DNA from: Pseudomonas sp. G.S.17
Lineage (GTDB): Bacteria; Pseudomonadota; Gammaproteobacteria; Pseudomonadales; Pseudomonadaceae
Direction: 5' to 3'
Assembly: GCF_038096165.1 (NCBI RefSeq)
Contig: NZ_CP151076.1
Coordinates: 5,577,501 to 5,641,500 of the forward strand
DNA length: 64,000 bases
Part shown: in pieces, positions 51,992 through 60,259 of the stretch
How the letters are laid out: each line of letters starts with the position of its first letter
Numbering within the stretch: position 1 is the first letter of the stretch
The notes under the pieces: generated by a model
Seen by the model: only the letters and a program-made list of their open reading frames with translations
Databases searched by the model: none
Told to the model about the DNA's origin: nothing
Position numbers and translations under genes: made by a program

Positions 51992-52082
51992 GCATTCTGG
52001 CTAATAAGTTTTACATCCCGTGTCACGCTTTTCTCAGTACGGCTACACTCGTCTCATGCTATCTGCGACCCTTGAGGCTGCC

Positions 52083-55052
52083 ATGTCACGACTGCCGGCC
52101 ATTATCTTTACTTACTTGATTGGCCTGCCGTTAGTTGCCAACGCATTGACCCTTACAGATCCTGAACGTATCTGGTCCAGCGTTCGTCATGACCTCGACA
52201 TAGCCATCAGCACGCTCTCGCCCGTCCCGGAGTTTCAAAGATCAACGCTGAAATCACTGGTTTTTCACGAAGACGAACTCCTGGCCAGCGCTACCGCTCC
52301 GCAAATCACAGTGGATCAGGCCGTCCGCACTGGTAGAAACCCTGAACGCCCTCGATTCTGGGAGAACTTTCTGCTCTACGGCTTGCCCGGCCTGCTGCTC
52401 TTGTCCACGGTGCTGGCGATTGTGGTTCGCACCAATCGCAAGCTCAGTTCGGAAATTTCCCGGCGGGTCGCCCTGGAACAGGAACTGCGCAGCAGCGAGT
52501 ATCACTATCGCGGCCTGGTAGAAAGCCTCTCGGCCATTGCATGGGAAGCCAACGTCCGCGACTACACCTACAGCTACGTTTCGCCTCAGGCCGAACGACT
52601 GCTGGGCTACCCACTCGCCAGATGGATGGAACCCGGCTTCTGGCGCAGCATTGTCCACCCGGACGACCTCCCCCACACCGAACATCTTTGCGACAGGGAA
52701 ACCCGTAACGGCAACGATCATAGCGTCGACTATCGAGTCTTTAGCGCCGACGGCCGGATGCTCTGGATCCGCGATATCGTCAGCCTGATCCGGCATGGAC
52801 GCGAACCCTTGATGCGCGGGCTGATGATCGATATCAGCGAGACCAAGCAGACCGAAGAAGCCCTGCGCCTGTCCGAAGAGAAGTTTGCTTCGGTGTTCGC
52901 CCAATGCCCCGACATATTGGTGATAGCCCGCCTCAGCGACGGCTGCTTCCTGGAAGCCAACAAAGCGTTCGTCGAGCAAATCGGACTCAGCGCCGAACAA
53001 GTCATCGGCAAAACGCCTACCGAGCTCGATATCTGGGGTGTTCCCGGTATAGGTCCCGGACTGCTTGAGCGGCTGCGAAACGGCAGTATCCGCAACCTTG
53101 AAATGCCCTTTCGCCGCAAGAACGGCCAGACCTTCTCCGGGCTGTTGTCCGCCGAACCTTTCGATCTGGATTCCACTCAGGCCGTGGTGGTCGTGGTTCG
53201 CGACATCACGCAGCTCAAGCAGGCCCAACAACTGCTGCAATTGTCGGAAGAGAAGTTCGCCAAGTCGTTCCACTCCTCGCCAGACGGCATGCTGATTACC
53301 CGCCAGAGCGACGGCTTGCTGGTTGAAGTCAACGAAGGCTTCACCCGGATCACCGGCTATGACGGCGCCGCTGCAGTCGACCGCTCGACCATCACCTTGG
53401 GAATCTGGGTGGATCTGCAAGAGCGCGAACAACTGCTGAAGTTCTTGAATCGGGATGGCTATGTTCGAGATTTTCGCAGCCACATCCGACGCAAGGACGG
53501 CCAGATCCGAGTATGCGAGATCTCCTCCCGCCCGCTGTTGATTGCCGGCGAAGACTGCATGCTGACCATCGCCAGGGACATCACTGAACGCCAGCAGATG
53601 CAGGAAAAGTTACGACTGGCCGCCACTGTTTTCGAGAGCACCGCCGAAGGCGTGTTGATCACTGACACCCGCCAACGCATCAACGCCGTCAATCGGGCCT
53701 TCAGCGAAATCACCGGTTACAGCGAACACGAAGCCATCGGCCAGACTCCCCGCCTGCTCGCGTCCGGACTGCACGACAGCGCCTTCTACGCGGCCATGTG
53801 GTATCAGCTCACCGCCGAAGGTCATTGGCAGGGAGAAATCAGCAATCGCCGTAAGAACGGAGAGATTTACCCAAGCTGGCTGACGATCAGCGCTGTACGA
53901 AACAGGGATCAGTTCATCACCCATTTCGTCGCGGTATTCGCGGATATTTCCAGCCTCAAGCACGCCCAGGCTCGACTCGATTATCAAGCGCACCACGATC
54001 CCCTGACCGGACTGCCCAATCGCACCCTTTTTGAGAGCCGCCTGCAGGCAGCGCTGATTCACAGCCTGGAATCCAACAGTCTCGGCGCAGTGCTGTTCCT
54101 TGATCTGGACCGCTTCAAACATATCAACGACAGCCTCGGCCATCCGGTGGGCGACTTGCTGCTTCAGGGCATCGCCCAGCGCCTCAAGGAACATCTGCGA
54201 GATATCGACACGGTGGCGCGCCTTGGCGGCGATGAATTCATCATCCTGCTACCGGGGCTGCAAAACTCAAGTGACGCCGAGATCATCGCGACCAAATTGC
54301 TGGTTTGCTTCACCGCGCCCTTCCAGGCCGGCGAACACGAGTTTTTCATCAGCGCCAGCATCGGCAGCTGTCTGTTCCCGACTGATGGTGAAGACGTCGC
54401 CACCGTCGTCAAGAACGCCGACGCCGCCATGTACCGCTCCAAAGCCAAGGGCCGCAATCGAGTAGAAAGCTACACCCGCGACCTGACTTCCCAGGCCAGC
54501 GAGCGCATCGCGCTGGAATATGAACTGCGCAGAGCCATCGAGCGCAATGAACTGAGCCTGAGCTACCAACCCAAGGTCAGCCTGATCACCCACAAACTGG
54601 TGGGCGCCGAAGCCCTCTTGCGCTGGACCCACCCGACCTTTGGCGAAGTGCATCCCGAGCACTTCATCACGTTGGCGGAAGAGAACGGCATGATCCTGCA
54701 GATCGGCGACTGGGTGCTCGAACAGGCTTGCCAGCAAATGTGCGAGTGGAACAAAACCTACAAGCCTTTTGGCCCGCTGTCGGTGAACCTCGCCGGCGCA
54801 CAGCTGCGACAACCCAACCTGCTGGCGCGCATCGAACAACTGCTATCGAAAAACCAGTTGAAACCCGGCTACCTGCAACTGGAAATTACCGAAAACTTCA
54901 TCATGAGCCAGGCCGAAGAAGCCCTTATCGTCCTGCACAAACTGAAAAAGCTCGGCGTACAACTCGCCATCGACGACTTCGGCACCGGCTACTCCTCACT
55001 GAGCTACCTCAAACGCCTGCCGTTGGACATCCTGAAAATCGATCATGTTTAG
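52083..55052 (+). CDS. rmcA: RmcA-like PAS-GGDEF-EAL c-di-GMP protein, C-terminally truncated by prophage
   Basis: 989 residues as it stands. Signal peptide (MSRLPAIIFTYLIGLPLVANA), an 80-residue periplasmic stretch, a membrane helix (LLYGLPGLLLLSTVLAIVV), four PAS/PAC domains (about 145-640), an intact GGDEF (about 650-810; GGDEF at 715-719, inhibitory RDID site five residues before it), and an EAL domain from about 820 (EALLRW, DDFGTGYSS). The EAL domain breaks off right after DILKID at phage base 55046; the last residues HV and the TAG come from the phage end. About 75 residues with catalytic E(G)VE and Q are lost, so phosphodiesterase activity is very likely gone. Position after rpoD matches rmcA of P. 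aeruginosa, but the periplasmic binding domain is much shorter. ATG 52083 (GAGG, signal peptide) is preferred to GTG 52020. Confidence 0.8.
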   Translation: MSRLPAIIFTYLIGLPLVANALTLTDPERIWSSVRHDLDIAISTLSPVPEFQRSTLKSLVFHEDELLASATAPQITVDQAVRTGRNPERPRFWENFLLYGLPGLLLLSTVLAIVVRTNRKLSSEISRRVALEQELRSSEYHYRGLVESLSAIAWEANVRDYTYSYVSPQAERLLGYPLARWMEPGFWRSIVHPDDLPHTEHLCDRETRNGNDHSVDYRVFSADGRMLWIRDIVSLIRHGREPLMRGLMIDISETKQTEEALRLSEEKFASVFAQCPDILVIARLSDGCFLEANKAFVEQIGLSAEQVIGKTPTELDIWGVPGIGPGLLERLRNGSIRNLEMPFRRKNGQTFSGLLSAEPFDLDSTQAVVVVVRDITQLKQAQQLLQLSEEKFAKSFHSSPDGMLITRQSDGLLVEVNEGFTRITGYDGAAAVDRSTITLGIWVDLQEREQLLKFLNRDGYVRDFRSHIRRKDGQIRVCEISSRPLLIAGEDCMLTIARDITERQQMQEKLRLAATVFESTAEGVLITDTRQRINAVNRAFSEITGYSEHEAIGQTPRLLASGLHDSAFYAAMWYQLTAEGHWQGEISNRRKNGEIYPSWLTISAVRNRDQFITHFVAVFADISSLKHAQARLDYQAHHDPLTGLPNRTLFESRLQAALIHSLESNSLGAVLFLDLDRFKHINDSLGHPVGDLLLQGIAQRLKEHLRDIDTVARLGGDEFIILLPGLQNSSDAEIIATKLLVCFTAPFQAGEHEFFISASIGSCLFPTDGEDVATVVKNADAAMYRSKAKGRNRVESYTRDLTSQASERIALEYELRRAIERNELSLSYQPKVSLITHKLVGAEALLRWTHPTFGEVHPEHFITLAEENGMILQIGDWVLEQACQQMCEWNKTYKPFGPLSVNLAGAQLRQPNLLARIEQLLSKNQLKPGYLQLEITENFIMSQAEEALIVLHKLKKLGVQLAIDDFGTGYSSLSYLKRLPLDILKIDHV
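55041..55050. other. Left junction of the transposable prophage (attL-type boundary)
   Basis: Bacterial EAL-domain sequence stops at 55045; 55046 begins TGTTTAGG, i.e. the TG dinucleotide expected at the end of Mu-like DNA. The target duplication should be about five bases, probably GATCA (55041-55045); its partner lies beyond the window. Confidence 0.7.
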
Positions 55053-55207
55053 GACTGAGATAAATCTACAGGGGAAACTAAGATAATTGCGGGATAAAGC
55101 GAGAGATAGTGGTTGCGAGTGGGATGGGTGCTGCAATAACGTTGCGCGGGGTGCAATTCTGGGGAGCCCGACCAGATGCTGCTGGCCGGGGTGCAAATCC
55201 TACTGGT
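55046..55207. promoter_or_regulatory. Phage left end with possible transposase-binding repeats
   Basis: 162 bp between the phage tip and mor contain two direct repeats: ACTGAGATAA (55054) and ACTAAGATAA (55077), and GGGGTGCAATTC and GGGGTGCAAATC further in. Ends of Mu-type phages carry several binding sites for the transposase, so these are candidates. No gene here. Confidence 0.45.
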
Positions 55208-55573
55208 CTAGGGCAGCTCTTCCTCCTCTGGCGGCGCGAATAGATCGTGCTGGTCTCTGGCAATAATTGCCAGGCGCATCCGCTTCACTACTGCGTAAAC
55301 ATGCTGGACCGACACACCGTGCTTTGTTGCCACTTCGTGGTGGTTGCGACCAGTCCAGTCATCGAAGATCTTCTGATGCAGCTTAGATGCCTGGATGCAA
55401 ACGCCTTTGGGGACGTAGACCACCTGGCCGCCCCAGAGGTGAGCGAAGAGCATCGTAATCTCAATGCTCGTTGCTTCTGCCAACTCCGCGTTAACCCCCA
55501 GCGTCTGCTGGATTACCTTCGCAATCGGCGCGACTGACTCACTCAAAAGGTCACTAGCTCGGATCGTGCTCAT
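55208..55573 (-). CDS. mor: Mor-family middle-operon transcription activator
   Basis: 121 residues. Mor/C family: LGVNAELAEATSIEITMLFAHLWGGQVVYVPKG is the dimer domain and HHEVATKHGVSVQHVYAVVKRMR is the C-terminal HTH. In Mu it activates the middle promoter that leads to the late genes. Here it is the last gene of the leftward early operon. ATG 55573 overlaps the gemA stop (ATGA); the frame is open 7 codons upstream within gemA. Confidence 0.85.
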   Translation of the reverse strand: MSTIRASDLLSESVAPIAKVIQQTLGVNAELAEATSIEITMLFAHLWGGQVVYVPKGVCIQASKLHQKIFDDWTGRNHHEVATKHGVSVQHVYAVVKRMRLAIIARDQHDLFAPPEEEELP

Positions 55574-55998
55574 TGCTGGACTCTCCCCATCCACTGTTTC
55601 AAGGTTTCAATTACATGGCTCGCCTGCGGGACTGTCAGCCATTGCAGTGCCTGCACCTTGGCCATGGTCATCACATACTTCGCCAATGCGGCTTCAGACG
55701 GATCTCGAACAACACCCATCTCGTGTAGCTCCAGCCAAAGCGACCGGATCTTTTGTGCTTGCGGGTCAGCTGCCAAGGTGCGCGCTGGTTTTTTGTTTGG
55801 ACGAACCTTGAAGCCTTTCAATTTGAGCTGTTCCAAAACCAACCTAAGGTTTGGAACGCTCAGATCGGCCGTGGATGTCGCGCCGCCCAATCCCTTCATG
55901 CTTTTGAGCATGAGGCCGTATGTGTCGCGATCCATGCCCAGCTCACGTCGCGCCACGTGGATAAGCTTGATCAGCTTCAAGCGTTCGTCCGTCTTCAT
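55570..55998 (-). CDS. gemA: GemA family phage protein (gp16)
   Basis: 142 residues with the DUF1018/GemA pattern (LIKLIHVARRELGMDRDTYGLMLKSMKG, IRSLWLELHEMG). In Mu, GemA affects host DNA topology and gene expression. Sits just before mor, as in Mu. Overlaps both neighbours by 4 bp. Confidence 0.85.
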   Translation of the reverse strand: MKTDERLKLIKLIHVARRELGMDRDTYGLMLKSMKGLGGATSTADLSVPNLRLVLEQLKLKGFKVRPNKKPARTLAADPQAQKIRSLWLELHEMGVVRDPSEAALAKYVMTMAKVQALQWLTVPQASHVIETLKQWMGRVQQ

Positions 55999-56552
55999 GC
56001 TTCTGCTCCCAGTAATGCTGCGATGCGGCCCTCACCGTCCTCTTTACTCAGGATCCCCAGCAACACGTCACTGTTGATCCTGCCAATTTGCTCCTGGTGC
56101 AGCTGCTGCGCGGTCATGCGTGATCTGACCTTCTTGGGGTCCGACTGATGCACCTTGGCGGCAAGCGCAGGATCATTGGCAATGCCGAACACCACGGCCC
56201 GCAAGTAATGGTGATTGTCCAGCGGCAAGCTAAGCCGCTCCCGCTGGGCAAGCATTTGATCAATCCCAGCCGTCCACATAGCCGGACTGGCCGGTTTCGC
56301 CTCGGCGGTCCTGGCATCGCGAGTAACCGTCCCAGCGTTGATGGCGGTCATCAGCTCCTCAACCAGCTTGATGGCCCGAGTGGTGCGCAGCCCACGCTTA
56401 GCCGGGCTGAACAAACGCAAGTAGCCAAGGATCGCTCGACCCAGGCGCGGCTCGATATCGGCAAACTGAGCAGCCAGACGCTTACCCTCGTCATCGAGAA
56501 ACCCGGCTTCCAGTGGGAACTGTTCGCCGCAGCAAGGGCATTGAACGCGCAT
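55995..56552 (-). CDS. Phage zinc-ribbon protein of unknown function
   Basis: 185 residues. MRVQCPCCGEQFPLEAG gives an N-terminal CxxC that could be half of a zinc ribbon; the rest is helical and rich in Ala, Leu and Arg (RLGRAILGYLRLFSPAKRGL). No enzymatic motif. Conserved position upstream of gemA suggests an early function, otherwise unknown. Confidence 0.65.
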   Translation of the reverse strand: MRVQCPCCGEQFPLEAGFLDDEGKRLAAQFADIEPRLGRAILGYLRLFSPAKRGLRTTRAIKLVEELMTAINAGTVTRDARTAEAKPASPAMWTAGIDQMLAQRERLSLPLDNHHYLRAVVFGIANDPALAAKVHQSDPKKVRSRMTAQQLHQEQIGRINSDVLLGILSKEDGEGRIAALLGAEA

Positions 56553-56553
56553 C

Positions 56554-57243
56554 TCAGACTCCTGCAGTCAGGCGGGCACGAGGCCGGTGATTCACCGCCT
56601 GGTGCAACTGGGCAGACTGACCGGCTTGATAGCCAGCATCTGCGGCAACCTCATCGCGTGACTTGAGTTTTCGACGCTTGACTTCGAAGCTCTCCAGCTC
56701 TGGGTGGTTTTTCTTCACAAACGCCTCGATTGCCTCCGCGATATTGTCTTCAACACCGGCAAACTCATCGATTTTTATCAGCACCGCATCGATCCAGGCG
56801 TTCGCAAATGCATCGCCGCGAGCCACTTTCGTGGATCGCTTGCAGCGCTTCTGAGTATCCAGGTACTCGCGTCGCGCCTTTTGCAGCTGGCGGGCCAGCA
56901 CTTGATATGCGTAACCGGTCAACTCGGGTGCAGCTGAGCAGCCGATCAGGAGAAAACGTGCGGCTCTGAACCTGCCGGTGGTAACGATCACCTTGGTGCC
57001 GAAGGCCAGCGTGGCGACCTGCACCAGTCGAACCCGCCATGCAGGCGGCGGACCTTCAGATCCCGCGAGTATTGAAACCTCGCACGCCATGCTGGCTAGA
57101 ACATCACCTTGCTCCAGGTTGTATCTCTCCATCAGCAGGCGTGCTTGGCGCAGCGCAGTCTCAGCCTCATGGGGGTTGCTGGTTTTGGACTTGGCCATCG
57201 CCAAGCACTTTTTGATCTTGTCGAGAATGCGGTTCTCTTCCAT
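56554..57243 (-). CDS. DUF2786-domain phage protein
   Basis: 229 residues from ATG 57243. The N-terminus EENRILDKIKKCLAMAKSKTSNPHEAETALRQARLLMERYNL is the DUF2786 helical motif; the C-terminal half is lysine/arginine-rich (EVKRRKLKSRDEV). Found in Mu-like and other phages, function unknown. The frame is open upstream to 57507, but that stretch lies over the preceding gene and has no phage-like sequence. One base separates it from the next upstream gene. Confidence 0.75.
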   Translation of the reverse strand: MEENRILDKIKKCLAMAKSKTSNPHEAETALRQARLLMERYNLEQGDVLASMACEVSILAGSEGPPPAWRVRLVQVATLAFGTKVIVTTGRFRAARFLLIGCSAAPELTGYAYQVLARQLQKARREYLDTQKRCKRSTKVARGDAFANAWIDAVLIKIDEFAGVEDNIAEAIEAFVKKNHPELESFEVKRRKLKSRDEVAADAGYQAGQSAQLHQAVNHRPRARLTAGV

Positions 57244-57244
57244 G

Positions 57245-57871
57245 TCACACCCCCGCAATATCAAGGCTGATGGCACGGTACTGGTCCGAGTCGCCGATCC
57301 GCTCGTACACGCGGATATAGGACTTCGAGCCGACCACCTGGCACGCTTCGCCGATCGCCTGCATTGCCCGCTGCCAGCGTTCGTCCTTGATATCCAAGCG
57401 GCGCAGCGCAAGCACGCGGGCGGTGCGGATTTCGCCCTGGGAGTCGGTGCGGAATGCGTCGTTGGCGAGTGTGGCCACCTCTGGACGCGCTCCCTGCGTC
57501 CAGTCACGCAGGCATTCGTCGATCAAGGCGCGTGCCGCCTGCAGCCTTTCGTCGAAAGCAATCGACTCCTGCACCGAACGCTGGATCTTGAAGCGACCAT
57601 CGAAGCTATAAAGGGTGACATTGCCCTTCTTTCCACCAAGTGTAATGCCGTACTGTTCAGCGCTAAGCTCGATAAAGGCCTCGATATCTCCGAACGCGGC
57701 GGCTTTGAGGTTGGCCAGCTCGCCACTGAGTTTGTTGGCTGAGCCCACCAGCTGGCGAACCAGCCGGTCACGCTCGATATCAATCGGCTTGATCAGGCTT
57801 TCTGGAACCATACGGCCTTGGGCGTCTTGCCAGAAGCCAGCCGGTACTGATGTTTGCTGGGAGTTAATCAC
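57245..57871 (-). CDS. DUF3164 family phage protein
   Basis: 208 residues. GFWQDAQGRMVPESLIKPIDIERDRLVRQLV is the DUF3164 start, followed by GKKGNVTLYSFDGRFKIQRSV and the C-terminal RVYERIGDSDQYRAISLDIAGV. Common in the early region of B3/D3112-type phages; function unknown. GTG at 57871 overlaps the upstream stop and has GAGG about 9 bases before; ATG 57886 is an alternative start. Confidence 0.75.
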   Translation of the reverse strand: MINSQQTSVPAGFWQDAQGRMVPESLIKPIDIERDRLVRQLVGSANKLSGELANLKAAAFGDIEAFIELSAEQYGITLGGKKGNVTLYSFDGRFKIQRSVQESIAFDERLQAARALIDECLRDWTQGARPEVATLANDAFRTDSQGEIRTARVLALRRLDIKDERWQRAMQAIGEACQVVGSKSYIRVYERIGDSDQYRAISLDIAGV

Positions 57872-58088
57872 GGGGTTTAACCTCATACTGATTGCAAATA
57901 GCGGTCTTGCCGGTGGCAAAATCGCCCAAGGTGCAGCGGTAAATAACTGACTCAAACGCAGAGTCGGGGTTATTGAATTTCTGCTCGCCGTTTTTGCAGT
58001 TGCCGCACTGGGGTCGCTGGGTCGCGGTGAGCCAGCCTTGAGTGAAGCGCTTCTGCTCTGCCATGGTTCCGCACTGATTGGCCTTCAT
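57864..58088 (-). CDS. Small cysteine-containing phage protein, unknown
   Basis: 74 residues with CGNCKNGEQKF and YRCTLGDF...AICNQYEV: four or five cysteines, possibly a metal site. No known family recognised. Overlaps both neighbours, so it is certainly translated as part of the operon. Confidence 0.6.
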   Translation of the reverse strand: MKANQCGTMAEQKRFTQGWLTATQRPQCGNCKNGEQKFNNPDSAFESVIYRCTLGDFATGKTAICNQYEVKPRD

Positions 58089-58309
58089 GGGCGGATCCCC
58101 GGAGGGCTTGCTAGGTTGGATATCTCGTCCGATAAGGCGTCCTCTGTTGACCAGTTCGGCTCACATCCCCGACCGATCAGTACGCCGTTGTAGAGCCCGG
58201 CCAGAACGCGACCATCGCTTTTGGCGCGGTCACGCTGATCTGCGGTAATCCCCTGGATCACGACCATGGCCACAAACGCGGCGAATAAGATCCAATTGGT
58301 CTTAGTCAT
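58085..58309 (-). CDS. Small phage membrane or secreted protein, unknown
   Basis: 74 residues starting MTKTNWILFAAFVAMVVIQGITA, a hydrophobic helix or signal sequence, then a polar tail. It might act at the inner membrane. No family recognised. Confidence 0.58.
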   Translation of the reverse strand: MTKTNWILFAAFVAMVVIQGITADQRDRAKSDGRVLAGLYNGVLIGRGCEPNWSTEDALSDEISNLASPPGIRP

Positions 58310-58556
58310 GACTTTTCACCAGTGATGGCTGGGGCAAGCCCCGAATGGTGTTGTTGAGCACATCGACGATGTTGTTGATGCCCAGTGCGTAGCTCTCTGG
58401 CTTGTTCGCTGCTGCGGCATCGAGACGCTTGACGGCGTCCGAGAGCCCCTTAGGGCTGTAAAGTTGCTGCCCAAAAGACTCGACGAGGTCGAGCGCGAAC
58501 TGACGCCCCTGCAGCAGGAGGTATTGGTCGGTGACTTGCCGAGTGCTTATGCCCAT
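58302..58556 (-). CDS. Small phage protein, unknown
   Basis: 84 residues, helical (VTDQYLLLQGRQFALDLVESFGQQLYSP). No motif. Start overlaps the upstream gene by 10 bp. Confidence 0.55.
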   Translation of the reverse strand: MGISTRQVTDQYLLLQGRQFALDLVESFGQQLYSPKGLSDAVKRLDAAAANKPESYALGINNIVDVLNNTIRGLPQPSLVKSHD

Positions 58557-58762
58557 TTCATGCGCTCCATCAGCTCAACCGCAGCCTGTTCGGGGTTTTC
58601 GATGTCGCCATAGGACAGGCTGCGAATGAAGTCTTCGAGCTCGCCCATGGCGGTCAGTGCGTGCCCATCAGCCCAGGCAACCACCCGGCCACCATGGATC
58701 GGGGTTTGCAGTTCGACGGACTTCGGGTTTTTCACCACGAACGTTTGATAATCGGCACTCAC
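58547..58762 (-). CDS. Small phage protein, unknown
   Basis: 71 residues from GTG 58762 (AGGAG upstream, GTGA overlap with the preceding stop): VSADYQTFVVKNPKSVELQTP, then WADGHALTAMGELEDFIRSLSYG. ATG 58792 is a possible but less likely start. No family recognised. Confidence 0.55.
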   Translation of the reverse strand: MSADYQTFVVKNPKSVELQTPIHGGRVVAWADGHALTAMGELEDFIRSLSYGDIENPEQAAVELMERMKWA

Positions 58763-59076
58763 CGGTCTTGCTCCTTCACCAGGGAAAACCAAGTGACGTA
58801 GATCCCGCGAATCTTCACCGAGTGACGCGTCTCGCCATCCTGCGTCTTGCTGCTCTGGCTGCGAATTTCGTGCGCAAAGCGACGTGCAATGACGTCGATA
58901 TCGTCAATCGATACCACGATGCGGTTGTCGAGAAAGCGAAGCCCCTGGATCGCGACACCAGCGTTGCGGATGTCGCGGGTCAGGTCATTAAATGTCGAAA
59001 GCAGGGGCTGAAACTCGGGAGCCAAGAGGCTCAATCGTGGCTTGGGTCGGGCTGGCACCAAGGAAAGATGTGTCAT
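58759..59076 (-). CDS. Small phage protein, unknown
   Basis: 105 residues. FQPLLSTFNDLTRDIRNAGVAIQGLRFLDNRIVVSIDDIDVIARRF, no clear family. One base after the MuB-type gene, so co-translated with it. Comparable positions in Mu carry kil, gam and other early non-essential genes. Confidence 0.58.
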   Translation of the reverse strand: MTHLSLVPARPKPRLSLLAPEFQPLLSTFNDLTRDIRNAGVAIQGLRFLDNRIVVSIDDIDVIARRFAHEIRSQSSKTQDGETRHSVKIRGIYVTWFSLVKEQDR

Positions 59077-59077
59077 G

Positions 59078-60259
59078 TCAGACCCCCTTCACGATGTCGG
59101 CGTTAACGACGGGCACACCCAGCTCGGCCGCAAGGTTCATCGCGGCAATCACCAAGTTGCCGATGGCCAGCGGGTGCAGAAGCGAGATCGACTCATCGCG
59201 GCCCCCACGTCGCCCGGTCTGTGACAGTCGAGCAGCAACGGCTTGGATGCCGCTTTCGTCGATGATTTCGCGCAGGTCTTTACCTGCGCGTTCAAAACGG
59301 AACCGCAGGAACTCGTCGAGACGACCGCCCTCGATCGCGGGCAATGTCACGCGCTCGCAGCGCTGCACGACTTCACGCACGTCAGCGTTGCGCTCGCTCA
59401 GTTTTACGCCCAGCTCCGGCTGGCCGATCATGATGATGCTGACCAGTTTGGTAAAACCGATCTCCAGCTCCAGGATGCGCTTGAGATGCTTGAGCGTCGG
59501 GATCGGAAGGCTGTGCGCCTCCTCGATGACTAGGCAGTGGCGATAACCAGCGGCGTGGGACTCTTTCAGGACGCGGTGCAACTGGGCGAAGCGCGCCTCC
59601 GGGCTGCTTTTCGCTCTTTCCAGTGGCGCTACTGCTGCCATCATTGACTCAGCGATGTGAGTGCTCTTCAGTGATTTACCCTTGGTGTCATTGTCTTCGG
59701 ACGCGAGCACATAAGGTTCAATGATGATTATCGGGTCGTTGTTTTCCTGAATGCGGTTGATCAGGTCGCGGCGCAATGTGCTTTTCCCCGCACCTGATTC
59801 GCCTTCGATGGCCAAGAAGCCGCCATGCCGAGCGACCTGGTACATGGCCTCGCGGACATAGCGAATATCAGGGCTGACCCACATGTCTTTGGCGCTCTGA
59901 AGCTCGTCAAAGGGGTCGCGGAACATCCCAAATACCTTGCGGGTCGATGCCTTGAGTGTTTGTTTTGGTAGTAGCATGGGTTCGTCCTCCCCGGACGGCT
60001 CTTCATTTAGGGCCGGACCTGCCGTGTTGACGTACGGCGGGTCCACTTTTTCAAATGCGTTGGCGATGTCAGAATCGTTGGCCCCTGACTCGACCAGGAA
60101 CGCTCGAATGCGCCCTTGCAAGTCCGCACTGTCCAAGCTGCGAGGCCATTGACCGTGGTTGATCAGCTGGGCGATGGTGGCTGCGCTGAGTTTCAGCGAC
60201 TCAGCCAGAGCCGACTGAGGTCGGCCAAGCCCTTTCAGTACTTGCTTTAGCTTCAACAT
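59078..60259 (-). CDS. MuB-type AAA+ ATPase, transposition target activator
   Basis: 393 residues. N-terminal HTH (ALAESLKLSAATIAQLINHGQW), then an AAA domain with Walker A GESGAGKS (153-160) and Walker B LVIEEAH (243-249). MuB-like ATPases bind target DNA and stimulate the transposase, and provide target immunity. ATG 60259 with GGAGG overlaps the transposase stop; GTG 60262 is adjacent. The N-terminus resembles ExeA/TniB-like ATPases in length. Confidence 0.88.
   Translation of the reverse strand: MLKLKQVLKGLGRPQSALAESLKLSAATIAQLINHGQWPRSLDSADLQGRIRAFLVESGANDSDIANAFEKVDPPYVNTAGPALNEEPSGEDEPMLLPKQTLKASTRKVFGMFRDPFDELQSAKDMWVSPDIRYVREAMYQVARHGGFLAIEGESGAGKSTLRRDLINRIQENNDPIIIIEPYVLASEDNDTKGKSLKSTHIAESMMAAVAPLERAKSSPEARFAQLHRVLKESHAAGYRHCLVIEEAHSLPIPTLKHLKRILELEIGFTKLVSIIMIGQPELGVKLSERNADVREVVQRCERVTLPAIEGGRLDEFLRFRFERAGKDLREIIDESGIQAVAARLSQTGRRGGRDESISLLHPLAIGNLVIAAMNLAAELGVPVVNADIVKGV

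Noticed and set aside
50208..51995. 595-residue antisense frame across rpoD
   Set aside because: Phe/Leu-rich shadow; rpoD is certain.
56554..57507. Long form of the DUF2786 protein
   Set aside because: The extra 88 residues are Arg/Ser-rich shadow of the DUF3164 gene; ATG 57243 follows the upstream stop by one base.
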